Shown: in pieces, positions 53,476 to 62,111 of the stretch
How the letters are laid out: each line of letters opens with the position of its first letter
Position numbering within the stretch: position 1 is the stretch's first letter
Origin: Dyadobacter pollutisoli
GTDB lineage: Bacteria > Bacteroidota > Bacteroidia > Cytophagales > Spirosomataceae
Length of the DNA: 64,000 bases
Direction of reading: 5' to 3'
Assembly (NCBI RefSeq): GCF_026625565.1
Contig: NZ_CP112998.1
Location: 3,474,501-3,538,500 of the forward strand
Position numbers and translations under genes: made by a program
Notes under the pieces: generated by a model
The model's database searches: none
Told to the model about the DNA's origin: nothing
The model's input: the letters and a program-made list of their open reading frames with translations, nothing else

Positions 53476-54060
53476 TCATTTCACACGGCTGGGATTTTCG
53501 CTTACAAACGCGCCCCAACCTCCTTTTTTCGACTTTTTGGAAGAGCCTGTTGCTATTGTTGCCGGGGAATTGGCATGGTACTGATGACATATGGCTATCG
53601 CGATACCGTCGGTTGCGTCCATGAATTCCTTGCTTAGCTCCATTTTAAGGATCTTTTCAAGCATGTAGGCAACCTGCTCTTTGGACGCGCTCCCGCTGCC
53701 GGTCACGGATTGCTTTACTTTCTTTGGGGAATATTCAACGATCGGTATATTTCTGGCCAGTGCAGCTGCCATCGCCACGCCCTGCGCCCGTCCCAATTTG
53801 AGCATCGATTGAGGATTTTTGCCATAAAAAGGATCCTCGATAGCCATTTCGTCCGGCAGATAATCCTCGATCAGCTGGGTAATGCGTTCAAAGATTTTCT
53901 TTAACTTCAACTCGTGGGTAGTATATTTGCTCAAATGAATCACACCATATTGAACCAAAGAAATTTGCTGGCCTTTGACCGAAATTACGCCGTAGCCCAT
54001 GATTTGGGTACCAGGATCTACTCCAATAATCACCTTTTCGGTAGCTTCGGTTTGCTGCAT
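53476..54060 (-). CDS. ruvC: Holliday junction endonuclease RuvC
   Basis: A RuvC of about 194 residues that cuts Holliday junctions together with RuvAB. The catalytic acids are present: Asp in GVDPGTQIMGYGV, Glu in AIEDPFYGKNPQS and the DATDGIAIAICH pair. I chose the ATG at MQQTEATEK since upstream in-frame codons would run into the divergent flippase-like gene; an ATG three codons earlier is also possible. The C-terminus carries a Ser/Lys-rich tail (SSKKSKKGGW). Its stop is two bases from the stop of the protease gene. Confidence 0.93.
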   Translation of the reverse strand: MQQTEATEKVIIGVDPGTQIMGYGVISVKGQQISLVQYGVIHLSKYTTHELKLKKIFERITQLIEDYLPDEMAIEDPFYGKNPQSMLKLGRAQGVAMAAALARNIPIVEYSPKKVKQSVTGSGSASKEQVAYMLEKILKMELSKEFMDATDGIAIAICHQYHANSPATIATGSSKKSKKGGWGAFVSENPSRVK

Positions 54061-54067
54061 TTTAATC

Positions 54068-55069
54068 ATGGTGCAAGATAAGGAACTCTCCCCTCCAAAA
54101 GAAAAAAGAAACCGGCGAAACCTGCTCTGGCTGGGCAAGCTGGCGGTTACGGTATTGATCCTCAGCTACATTTACCGGACATTTACAAACGAACAAAAAG
54201 GCATTTCTGACGTCGGTAATGTATTTGGTAGCATACTCACGGCAGACCACTTCCCTATCATTGCATTCATGCTTTTCCTCGTCCCTGCAAACTGGGCGCT
54301 AGAAAGCCTGAAATGGCAGAAACTAGCTCAAAAAGTAGCAGTACTTAGCTTTTGGGATGCTTTTCGCGGAACATTAACCGGCCTCGCGGTAGGCGTCGCG
54401 GCACCTGCGCAGCTTGGCGATACGATTGGCCGGGTGGCAGCATTGAAGTCGGACAGGCGGCTGGAAGCGATCGGAGCCGCGATCGTCTCCAACGGCATTC
54501 AGTTCTACATTTCCGTGGCTGCCGGCGCGGTAGGATGGTTTCATTTGCAGGAAAAACTCGCCCTGTCACCCGCTGCGAAGCAAATGCTAAGCATTCTGCT
54601 CATCACGATATTGCTGCTCGGCGTACTGGCAGTTGCATTCAGGAGGCAGCTCACCGACTGGCACCCAAAAAATTCGACAATACAAAAAATCCACTCCTAC
54701 CTGCGCATCATAGGTGCATACACGGGCGAAGAACTCAGCCTGTCGGCTTTCTATGGCAGCTTACGATACCTTGTATTTTTGACGCAGTTTGTCCTCGCAC
54801 TCTCCCTCTTTGAATTTCCTATACCTGCATTGGAATTAGCTTCCTGCGTTTCGCTGATATTTCTTGCCAAAACATTGATCCCGGCCGTAAATGTGCTCGG
54901 CGACCTGGGTTTAAGGGAATTTACGGCACTGCTGGTGTTTGCTTCCTACGGTCTTCCCGCAGAGAAAGTCATTGCAGCTACCTTTATGGTCTGGATCGTG
55001 AATGTGCTAGGCCCCATCCTGATCGGCATATTTCTGATCTGGAAATATAAATTGAAACGGAACCGATGA
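54068..55069 (+). CDS. Flippase-like membrane protein (LPG synthase TM family)
   Basis: A 333-residue inner-membrane protein with about eight spans of the lysylphosphatidylglycerol synthetase TM-region (YbhN/AglD-like) family. NWALESLKWQKLAQ, DAFRGTLTGLAVGVAAPAQLGDTIGRVAALK and FLAKTLIPAVNVLGDLGLREF are characteristic. Members without the synthetase domain are thought to flip or help transfer polyprenyl-linked sugars. The start (MVQDKELS) overlaps the alternative RuvC start by two bases in divergent orientation. It is coupled to the following GT2 gene by a four-base overlap. Confidence 0.85.
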   Translation: MVQDKELSPPKEKRNRRNLLWLGKLAVTVLILSYIYRTFTNEQKGISDVGNVFGSILTADHFPIIAFMLFLVPANWALESLKWQKLAQKVAVLSFWDAFRGTLTGLAVGVAAPAQLGDTIGRVAALKSDRRLEAIGAAIVSNGIQFYISVAAGAVGWFHLQEKLALSPAAKQMLSILLITILLLGVLAVAFRRQLTDWHPKNSTIQKIHSYLRIIGAYTGEELSLSAFYGSLRYLVFLTQFVLALSLFEFPIPALELASCVSLIFLAKTLIPAVNVLGDLGLREFTALLVFASYGLPAEKVIAATFMVWIVNVLGPILIGIFLIWKYKLKRNR

Positions 55070-56217
55070 TCGAACAATACCTTCTTTCCTGGCTGCTTCC
55101 TGTCATTGTAGTTTTTATAGTGAGCTATGCCATATTCACGCTGTGGCTTACTTATTTTTGGAATAAAATAAAAAGTTTCCGCGACTCAGCGGTTAACTCT
55201 CCTGATTTTATCAGCGTGATTATTCCGGTTCGGAATGAAGAGGAAAATATCGGTGCACTCTTGCAAGATCTGGCCCATCAATCCTTTTCATTTTCGCAAT
55301 TCGAGGTACTGGTCATGGATGACAGCTCTACGGATAATACGGCCAAGGTCGTCAACGATATCAGTCAACATGCAGCTTGCAACATTCGGCTGATATCATT
55401 GCCTGACATCGCTACGAGCTCGCCAAAGAAAAGGGCGATCGAAACGGCGATAGGCAGCGCAAAAGGAAATCTGATCGTCACTACCGACGGTGACTGCCGT
55501 GTACAACCGGGCTGGCTCCAAGCCATCGCTACCTGCCACAAAGTGACAGGTGCCAGGCTGATCAGCGCGCCGGTTACCTTTTCCGAAGAAACTTCCCTGA
55601 CGGATCATTTGCAAACTGTCGAATTCGCAAGCCTGATCGGCAGCGGGGCGAGCGCCATTTCGGCTGGATATCCGTCATTATGTAACGGCGCCAACCTGAC
55701 TTACGAGAAGGCAGCATTTCTGGCAGTCGACGGATTTGACGGCGTACGGCACATTGCATCCGGCGATGACGAATTTTTAATGCATAAAATTGCCGCAAAG
55801 TATCCCGGCAGCATTCATTTTCTCAAAAATCCACAGGCGGTCGTAAGCACTTCACCTCACAAAAATTGGGCGGGGTTTTTTCGGCAACGAAAAAGATGGG
55901 CTAGCAAATGGAAGCACTATCAAAGCCGCACACCACTTATTTTAGCGCTCTATATCTTTATGAGCAATTTTTCATTCCTGCTCACCGGTCCGCTGCTTCT
56001 CTCTGGCCACATCACTTTGAACGCCTTTCTAATTTTGGCCGCGCTGAAATGCTTGCCTGAATGGTTATTTCTGGGCACGGTGTTACAGTTTCTTCAAAAA
56101 CCCAAGTCGGTCTGGTATATCCCCGTTACCCAGGTTTTCTATCCGTTTTATGTCTGCTTTTTTGGGTTGGTCGCGCAGCAAAGCGAATACATGTGGAAAG
56201 GCCGGAAACTGGTTTGA
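55066..56217 (+). CDS. Membrane glycosyltransferase family 2
   Basis: A 383-residue processive-type GT2. An N-terminal span (about 8-30) is followed by SVIIPVRNEEENIGALL, VMDDSSTDNT and TTDGDC (nucleotide-sugar acids), then the catalytic DDEF and RQRKRWASKW (Q-x-x-R-W-like). Three hydrophobic segments close the protein. It overlaps the flippase-like gene by four bases (ATGA), suggesting a sugar-lipid transfer pair. The acceptor is unknown; the neighbour with a T9SS tail is convergent, so no link is implied. Confidence 0.88.
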   Translation: MIEQYLLSWLLPVIVVFIVSYAIFTLWLTYFWNKIKSFRDSAVNSPDFISVIIPVRNEEENIGALLQDLAHQSFSFSQFEVLVMDDSSTDNTAKVVNDISQHAACNIRLISLPDIATSSPKKRAIETAIGSAKGNLIVTTDGDCRVQPGWLQAIATCHKVTGARLISAPVTFSEETSLTDHLQTVEFASLIGSGASAISAGYPSLCNGANLTYEKAAFLAVDGFDGVRHIASGDDEFLMHKIAAKYPGSIHFLKNPQAVVSTSPHKNWAGFFRQRKRWASKWKHYQSRTPLILALYIFMSNFSFLLTGPLLLSGHITLNAFLILAALKCLPEWLFLGTVLQFLQKPKSVWYIPVTQVFYPFYVCFFGLVAQQSEYMWKGRKLV

Positions 56218-56223
56218 AAATAA

Positions 56224-56254
56224 AAAACTGCCAACCAAAATGGCCGACAGTTTT
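56224..56254. terminator. Bidirectional terminator
   Basis: AAAACTG and CAGTTTT arms around a 17-base loop, flanked by A-rich sequence on the left and T-rich on the right. Lies between the convergent GT2 and choice-of-anchor A genes. Confidence 0.65.
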
Positions 56255-56287
56255 AAGCTTCACATAACGCTATATAAGATCAGACTC

Positions 56288-58384
56288 TCACTTTTTCAGG
56301 ATTTTGGAGGAATATTTTCCTTCCGCATTCACCACGTTCACGATATATAAACCCTGAGCAAAAGCCTGGACATTCACTTTTAATTCTGTTTGGTTCTGGC
56401 CGGGCAGCATTTCATACACCCGTTTTCCGCCCAAAGTCAGTATTTCAAACTTTTTCAGAGGAGAGAAACTTTTCACATTCACCACATCCTGTGTTGGATT
56501 TGGATAAAAATCCACCGCAAGTCTCGCGTCGCACTGCCCTGCCTCTACGCTGCGGATCGCACTGTATTCGAACGATTCGTCGGTGTCAACCTGCTGTAAA
56601 CGATAGTAGTAATATCTTGAAGGAGTAGTTTCCGATGAATAGGGGGAATCTTTAAAGCTGTATTCGCTTTTGCTTGCACTGTAATCGATGCGACTCACAG
56701 CTACAAAAGTTTTTGCATCAGTAGAGCGCTGAACCACAAAATGTGAGAAATCCTTCGATTCGGTCACCACCCATTTCAATTTCACATCGCAGTTATCATT
56801 GCTGGCAGTGAAACTCGCCAATGTTACCGGCAATGTCGATCCCGGAGGAGGGCTGGTGTAGCAAGTCCCCTCAGATTCAGGATAGGTAATGCTGATTACT
56901 GTCCAGGGATCCACTGTAACGCGGATCGTTGCACCCAAAATGCGCAGGGACCCGTTACGATCATCGGTCTCCTCCCATTTGCTACCGTTTTTAACCCATC
57001 CAGGCCAGGCCATACCATTTCCATCGCCGTCCACTGCTGCACCGGGGAAGAGTATGCTACCCGACAAATCCCTGTCATTGTCTTCCTGGATCACTTTTCC
57101 TTCGGAATTGATCCATTCGATTTTAGCTTTCTTGCCAGTAGCATCAAAGTTTGCAGGCGTAATCACATAGTCAAGGTACGGCGCATTTTTAAAACATTTT
57201 GAGTTGGCGACTACTGAAATCTTTTTTTCCGCAGGTTCAGGAATTGAAGGCAGAAATGGCCAGAAGTGAATTTCGTCACCATTATGAATGTAACTTTTCG
57301 CGATGATCTGGCCGTTGATGTTACCATTGTTCTCTTTAATCAGATTAGCACAAGGCGCAAAAATCGTCCCGTGAATGGGTGTTCCACCACCCAATGTAAG
57401 CGTATTGGTTGCGTCCGGAAAGTTGTATATCACGTAGCTACCCTGTGGATCAGAAAGACCGCCCACACTTGGGAAATTGATCTTCGTGCTTCCGCCGTTC
57501 ATGGCACTAAAAGTAGGAAAATCAACGATGTTGATAATCAGTGCGAAAGGACCTGTGTAGGTTTTGGTCCCTAACGATGGTCCGGAAGGAATGCCTTCAA
57601 TGTTAGTATTGCCAATTTTGTTCCAAACCGCTGCCGAAACGGTCAATACATTGACTGCATTTGGATTAACCCTGATTTTAGGATTGTTCCCGATCGCATT
57701 CGGATCCAGATAAGGTCCTATTAAAGCTCCCGGAATCTCGTTGCCGTTCTGGTCGAGAATCGGCAGGTTGTCCGCCATTTCTTTCAACTGGTTGGATCTT
57801 TTGATCATCTTAATGAACGCGCCGTCGATATCAATTTTACTTGCATCGTCTGTGCCAAACACATTCTCACAAACCGGATTGTAGCTATCGCTTACATCAG
57901 GGCTTCCCCAGGCATCGGGATGTGAGTTAATGTGAATGTTGGGAGTTTGATCGTAGCCTGCACCATTGTCCGCCGTAATGCGAATATTAGTAGATGCGTT
58001 GTTATTGTCTTTATACCAGGTTTTGAGGTTTGTAGTGACCGATCCGTCAGAAGCACACTGGCCGATTTTTACGTAGTTGGTTCCGTTCACCTGCAAACTT
58101 CCGCTGTTGAGTTTCACCCCGCCGCGAACCGCAAGGCCAATCGAAGCACCTTTTACGAAGAACACACCATGATCTTTATTAAAACTGATCTGGTGCTGAT
58201 TTGAAATCAAGTTTCCCCCTATTGCAATGGGGCCTTCTGTTTCATTCGAATTAAGTGTAACATCTCCTTTGACGAAAATATTAAAGCCTAGAGAGGCAGA
58301 AGTCGGGCTCTGTGCCATTGCCTGTCCGAAAGTTAGGGCAACAGCAGTAAAAAGTGAAAGTGATAGAAGTTTCGTAAATTTCAT
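56288..58384 (-). CDS. Choice-of-anchor A family protein with T9SS tail
   Basis: A surface protein of about 698 residues. The chosen ATG gives a good signal peptide (MKFTKLLSLSLFTAVALTFG, cleaved after AMAQ); an in-frame start 32 codons earlier would bury it. The choice-of-anchor A domain runs from about 30 to 390 (ASLGFNIFVKGDVTLNSNETEGPIAIGGNL and later GTIFAPCANLIKENNGNINGQIIAKS). The C-terminus (from about 610) is a T9SS sorting domain with DFYPNPTQDVVNVKSF and GLYIVNVVNAEGKYSSK. The partner or binding target is unknown. Confidence 0.88.
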   Translation of the reverse strand: MKFTKLLSLSLFTAVALTFGQAMAQSPTSASLGFNIFVKGDVTLNSNETEGPIAIGGNLISNQHQISFNKDHGVFFVKGASIGLAVRGGVKLNSGSLQVNGTNYVKIGQCASDGSVTTNLKTWYKDNNNASTNIRITADNGAGYDQTPNIHINSHPDAWGSPDVSDSYNPVCENVFGTDDASKIDIDGAFIKMIKRSNQLKEMADNLPILDQNGNEIPGALIGPYLDPNAIGNNPKIRVNPNAVNVLTVSAAVWNKIGNTNIEGIPSGPSLGTKTYTGPFALIINIVDFPTFSAMNGGSTKINFPSVGGLSDPQGSYVIYNFPDATNTLTLGGGTPIHGTIFAPCANLIKENNGNINGQIIAKSYIHNGDEIHFWPFLPSIPEPAEKKISVVANSKCFKNAPYLDYVITPANFDATGKKAKIEWINSEGKVIQEDNDRDLSGSILFPGAAVDGDGNGMAWPGWVKNGSKWEETDDRNGSLRILGATIRVTVDPWTVISITYPESEGTCYTSPPPGSTLPVTLASFTASNDNCDVKLKWVVTESKDFSHFVVQRSTDAKTFVAVSRIDYSASKSEYSFKDSPYSSETTPSRYYYYRLQQVDTDESFEYSAIRSVEAGQCDARLAVDFYPNPTQDVVNVKSFSPLKKFEILTLGGKRVYEMLPGQNQTELKVNVQAFAQGLYIVNVVNAEGKYSSKILKK

Positions 58385-58761
58385 ATGTCGAGTGATTATT
58401 AACTCGACGAAGGTAGAATACACCCAAAACTTGTCATTTTTTTTGTGACCAATCTGCGGAAGTTTGGGGTTACCAGGCAAATTCCGGGGGTCAAAAAAAT
58501 ACCGAAATTGTACTTTACGAATATAGCACTCCTCGTATTAAAAACTAACTAGCGCTTCCTAGAAATTTAGTTACCGTGACAAACAGACACTATTTCTACA
58601 CAAATTGCTCAAAAAAGTGTCATCCCGCACAAAATATCTCTACTATTTTACAAAAAGGTCTTCCATTTTGCTTTAATAGCGTTTCGATGATAATGAAAAT
58701 ACTGAAATAAAATCCTCGGCAAATTGTAAAATTTCAAGTATCTACATTTCATAGCATACAA
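58385..58761. other. 377-bp intergenic region
   Basis: No coding frame. Next to the choice-of-anchor gene a 7-base inverted repeat GTCGAGT/ACTCGAC lies at 58387-58408, within its expected leader. The rest is A/T-rich and could hold its promoter and the end of the XRE transcript, but I see no clear terminator stem. Confidence 0.5.
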
Positions 58762-59580
58762 TTATTTGGAGCCTGACTTCTTCTTGATCTCCTTAATTTC
58801 ATTCTGCATCTCTTGCAACATTCGCATCAATTGCTGCATATCCGTCTGCGGCTCAGGAAGTTCCTTGCTGTGGAAACTGTAGTATTCCCAAACCTCTATC
58901 ACTTCCGATACTGGCACCGTATAAGCGAAATATTGCTTGTTGAATGATTGCAAAAGCATAGTCCCATCCTTGTTAATGGTCACCTGCTTGAAAACAAAAT
59001 CCTGATCGCCTCTTAAAATGACAATGCAAGGTGTTTCCGGCTTTATAGACGTCCAGTCCTGTACATATCGCGTGATAATATCGCTACCCTCGGGAACCGG
59101 AAGCATGGAGTCCCCGACAGTAGGAAACATCCGAAAGGTACCATTCTTGGGAACAGTAGGCAGGTTAAACCGTGGCAGCGTCGCTAAAAACTCCGGGTCA
59201 CTGTACCCTGAGCGGTATCCGGCTTTGGCATGAACCGGTACGTATTCAATGTTTTCTTTTTCTTCCTTATCAACAGTAATGGCCAGAACGCGGATCTGAT
59301 CACCTTTCATGAACACTTCACTGCCTTCTTCGAGATCACGGATCTTCTGATCGGAAAGCTTACTCAGGTCCATTTTGAGGATACTGTCAATGCTCATCCT
59401 GAAAAATTCAGAGAAATTGATCAGATCGTCGATCGTAGGGTTCGCTGTTCTGCCACTTTCGTGGGCATTTAGCTTTACCCTGCTGATTCCCAGCTTCTCC
59501 GCCAGCGCCTCTTGGCTTAGCCGCTGACGTAAACGAAGGAACTTAATATTGACCGACCAAAAAATTACCTGAGATCCCAT
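58762..59580 (-). CDS. XRE-S24 (LexA/CI-like) transcriptional repressor
   Basis: A regulator of about 272 residues. An XRE HTH lies near residues 10-62 (LRQRLSQEALAEKLGISRVKLNAHESGR) and a S24 peptidase domain in the second half. The S24 dyad is complete: Ser158 in GDSMLP and Lys198 in FVFKQV; the Ala120-Gly121 bond (HAKAGY) is placed as in self-cleaving repressors, 38 residues before the Ser. A coiled coil ends the protein (MQQLMRMLQEMQNEIKEIKKKS). It is divergent from the MerR/carotenoid operon and two operator-like palindromes lie right before its start. I chose the ATG at MGSQVIF. Confidence 0.88.
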   Translation of the reverse strand: MGSQVIFWSVNIKFLRLRQRLSQEALAEKLGISRVKLNAHESGRTANPTIDDLINFSEFFRMSIDSILKMDLSKLSDQKIRDLEEGSEVFMKGDQIRVLAITVDKEEKENIEYVPVHAKAGYRSGYSDPEFLATLPRFNLPTVPKNGTFRMFPTVGDSMLPVPEGSDIITRYVQDWTSIKPETPCIVILRGDQDFVFKQVTINKDGTMLLQSFNKQYFAYTVPVSEVIEVWEYYSFHSKELPEPQTDMQQLMRMLQEMQNEIKEIKKKSGSK

Positions 59581-59587
59581 AACCGTT

Positions 59588-59625
59588 GATATTTTAAAAA
59601 TCAAACATAAGATATTTTAAATATC
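59588..59625. promoter_or_regulatory. Two GATATTT-N-AAATATC operator-like sites
   Basis: The site at 59611-59625 is a perfect 7-1-7 palindrome; the one at 59588-59602 differs at one position. They are 23 bases apart and the second touches the -7 box of the XRE gene, as expected for autorepression by the XRE-S24 protein. Confidence 0.65.
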
Positions 59626-59632
59626 AAAAGTA
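59625..59632 (-). promoter_or_regulatory. Promoter of the XRE-S24 gene (-7 box)
   Basis: Minus-strand TACTTTTG matches TAnnTTTG exactly, 45 bases upstream of the chosen start codon. The perfect operator palindrome shares its last base with this box. Confidence 0.6.
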
Positions 59633-59670
59633 GCAGCAAATTTTAATTTTCCTACAAAAAGTAGATAAAA

Positions 59671-59710
59671 TAATTTTGTTTAATTATTTTTGAAAAACGT
59701 TAAACAAAAT
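59671..59710 (+). promoter_or_regulatory. Promoter and 11-bp inverted repeat of the MerR/crt operon
   Basis: TAATTTTG at 59671-59678 is an exact -7 box. ATTTTGTTTAA (59673-59683) and TTAAACAAAAT (59700-59710) are perfect inverted arms with a 16-base spacer; the left arm overlaps the -7 box and the right arm ends at the base before the ATG. This suits repression by a dimeric regulator such as the MerR protein encoded next. Confidence 0.7.
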
Positions 59711-60610
59711 ATGTCAACCTACTCTATCCGCGACCTGGAACGAATCAGCAATATGAAAGCGCATACTATACGGATATGGGAGCAGCGATATGGGCTACTC
59801 ACACCGGAAAGGACAGACACCAACATCCGGTATTATAATGATGACCATATCAAAAAGTTACTGAATGTGTGCACGTTGCTAAACCAGGGAATGAAAATTT
59901 CGAAAATCAGCAAGCTGGACAAAGCGCAGATCGCAGACGAAATTGACAAAATTATTGCTCGATCGTTTCAGGGCGACCTACATATTGAAGCGATCATCAA
60001 TCAGATGCTGATCGCCATAGCCACATTTAATGTATCGCTCTTCGATGAGCTGTTTACAGGAGCAGCCAAACGATTGGGATTAAAAAAAACCTACGAAAAA
60101 ATCCTCTACCCGCTCCTGGTGCGCACCGGGCTCATGTGGGTAAAGGATGATCTGTTACCTTCTCAGGAGCATTTTTTATCGAATCTGGTACGTCAAAAAT
60201 TGTTTGCGGCCATTGATTCGCTACCGCTACCAGCCAGTTCTGATCAAAAATGGGTGCTCTTTTTGAATGAGGAAGAGGATCACGAGATTGGGCTGCTCTT
60301 TGCCAGCTACCTCATTCGGCAATACGGTAAGCAGGTGATTTACCTGGGCGCGAGGGTACCTTATCAGGACCTGGCTGTGGTAGTGAAGCAGAGCCAGCCT
60401 ACACATATCTATTCCTTTTTTGTCCGAAATCAATTTGAGGATCAGATAGATACATTGCTAGACAAGCTTACCTCAGATTTTCAAGATATGTGTATCTGCA
60501 TTTCTGGCTCTTATGACCAAGCCAAAACCGCCAATGCCGGAAAACGAGTCACGCAGATTGCCAGCATTGAAAACCTGATCGAAATTCTTAACCAAAACCA
60601 TGCAAAATAA
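59711..60610 (+). CDS. MerR family B12-dependent photoreceptor-type regulator (CarH/LitR-like)
   Basis: A regulator of about 299 residues. The N-terminal MerR HTH (YSIRDLERISNMKAHTIRIWEQRYGLLTPER) is followed by a helical segment and a cobalamin-binding domain. Trp143, followed after nine residues by Glu153-His154, matches the W-x9-EH signature of CarH-type adenosylcobalamin light sensors, and E-D-H191-E-I-G fits the lower-ligand motif ExHxxG. In the dark such proteins repress carotenoid genes; light breaks the Co-C bond and releases DNA. The gene heads the carotenoid operon, overlapping crtI by 11 bases. I chose the ATG over an upstream TTG since it follows the operator arm. Confidence 0.87.
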   Translation: MSTYSIRDLERISNMKAHTIRIWEQRYGLLTPERTDTNIRYYNDDHIKKLLNVCTLLNQGMKISKISKLDKAQIADEIDKIIARSFQGDLHIEAIINQMLIAIATFNVSLFDELFTGAAKRLGLKKTYEKILYPLLVRTGLMWVKDDLLPSQEHFLSNLVRQKLFAAIDSLPLPASSDQKWVLFLNEEEDHEIGLLFASYLIRQYGKQVIYLGARVPYQDLAVVVKQSQPTHIYSFFVRNQFEDQIDTLLDKLTSDFQDMCICISGSYDQAKTANAGKRVTQIASIENLIEILNQNHAK

Positions 60611-62111
60611 CGCTTCCGGCATATTGAGTAAAAGCAGTAATGTAACGGTAATAGGCTCCGGCTTCGCAGGAATGGCCGCATCGGCGATCCTGGCATTACA
60701 TGGCCAGCAGGTCACCGTACTCGAAAAGAATATGGAGACGGGAGGTAGGGCGAGAACATTTAGCGAAGGCGGTTTTACGTTCGATATGGGTCCAAGCTGG
60801 TACTGGATGCCGGACGTTTATGACAGCTTTTATGATCTTTTTGGCAAAACAACGGCTGATTTTTATGAGCTGAAACAACTGGATCCTGGTTTTGCAGTAA
60901 TCTTTGGCGAGAATGAAGTCATGGACATTCCGGCTGATTTCGATGGAATCTGCACGCTTTTTGAGGCGATTGAAAGTGGCAGCGCACAACGTCTACGGAA
61001 ATTCATTGCGGAAGGTGAGTTCAAATACCTGGTCGGAATGCAGGATATGGTGTACAAACCCGGGCATTCAGCCACCGAATTTTTCAGTTTTAAACTGTTC
61101 AGGGACGCATTGCGCCTGCAACTTTTCACATCTTTCAGTAAGCACGTCAGGCGGTATTTCAAAGATCCGCGGCTACTCGCGTTGATCGAATTTCCCGTGC
61201 TTTTTTTGGGCGCCATGCCGAAAGACACCCCTGCTTTATACAGTCTGATGAATTTTTCGGGACTAAAACAGGGCACATTTTATCCTATGGGTGGTTTTGG
61301 CAAAGTAGCTACCGCATTCCGCACGATTGCTGAAAATGCGGGGGTGAATTTTGTAACATCCCAAAATGTCGACAAGCTGGAAATTGAAGCCGGGCATATC
61401 ACCCGCGTGTACTCGGCCGGGAGAGCCACCAGGGTTGATGCCGTAGTAGGCAGCGCTGACTATCAACACATTGAATCATCCCTTCTGGAACCTGCCTACC
61501 GGTCATACCCCGATTCATACTGGCAGAGCAGGACGTTCGCACCTTCTTGCCTGATCTTTTATTTGGGTATCAATAAAAAGATAGCAGCTCTTCAACATCA
61601 TAACCTGTTTTTTGATGAGGATTTTGAACAGCATGCCATTGAAATATATAAAACCAAAAAGTGGCCCGCCAAACCGCTGTTTTACGTCTGCTGCCCATCC
61701 AAAACCGACCCGTCAGTTGCACCCGAGGGAAGCGAGAACCTGTTCATTCTCATGCCCATCGCCATTGATTTGGATGATCCCGAAGAAATTCGTGAAAAAT
61801 ATTACAATACACTCATCGACAGACTAGAACGATTTACAAAAGCCAGCATACGGGACCATGTGGTATACAAAAAAAGCTATTCGGTCTCAGATTTTATTGT
61901 CGACTACAATGCGTACAAGGGTAATGCTTACGGGCTTGCCAACACGCTGATGCAGACGGCCATTTTTAAACCGAAACTCAAAAGTAAAAAGGTGGGTAAT
62001 CTCTTTTACGCCGGCCAGCTGACCGTTCCCGGCCCGGGTGTCCCGCCGTCCATTATATCAGGAAGAATTGCAGCCAACGAAGTACTTAAATTCCTAAAAG
62101 ATAAATCATGA
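60600..62111 (+). CDS. crtI: Phytoene desaturase
   Basis: A 503-residue FAD enzyme converting phytoene to lycopene or an intermediate. VIGSGFAGMAASAILALHGQQVTVLEKNMETGGRARTF at the N-terminus and NLFYAGQLTVPGPGVPPSIISGRIAANEVLKFL at the C-terminus are the CrtI signatures. It is coupled to the regulator upstream (11-base overlap) and to crtB downstream (4-base overlap ATGA). The number of desaturation steps cannot be read from sequence. Confidence 0.95.
   Translation: MQNNASGILSKSSNVTVIGSGFAGMAASAILALHGQQVTVLEKNMETGGRARTFSEGGFTFDMGPSWYWMPDVYDSFYDLFGKTTADFYELKQLDPGFAVIFGENEVMDIPADFDGICTLFEAIESGSAQRLRKFIAEGEFKYLVGMQDMVYKPGHSATEFFSFKLFRDALRLQLFTSFSKHVRRYFKDPRLLALIEFPVLFLGAMPKDTPALYSLMNFSGLKQGTFYPMGGFGKVATAFRTIAENAGVNFVTSQNVDKLEIEAGHITRVYSAGRATRVDAVVGSADYQHIESSLLEPAYRSYPDSYWQSRTFAPSCLIFYLGINKKIAALQHHNLFFDEDFEQHAIEIYKTKKWPAKPLFYVCCPSKTDPSVAPEGSENLFILMPIAIDLDDPEEIREKYYNTLIDRLERFTKASIRDHVVYKKSYSVSDFIVDYNAYKGNAYGLANTLMQTAIFKPKLKSKKVGNLFYAGQLTVPGPGVPPSIISGRIAANEVLKFLKDKS

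Noticed and set aside
54061..54138. Longer ruvC N-terminus (26 extra codons)
   Set aside because: Those codons overlap the divergent flippase-like gene and precede the conserved GVDPGTQ region by more than usual for RuvC.
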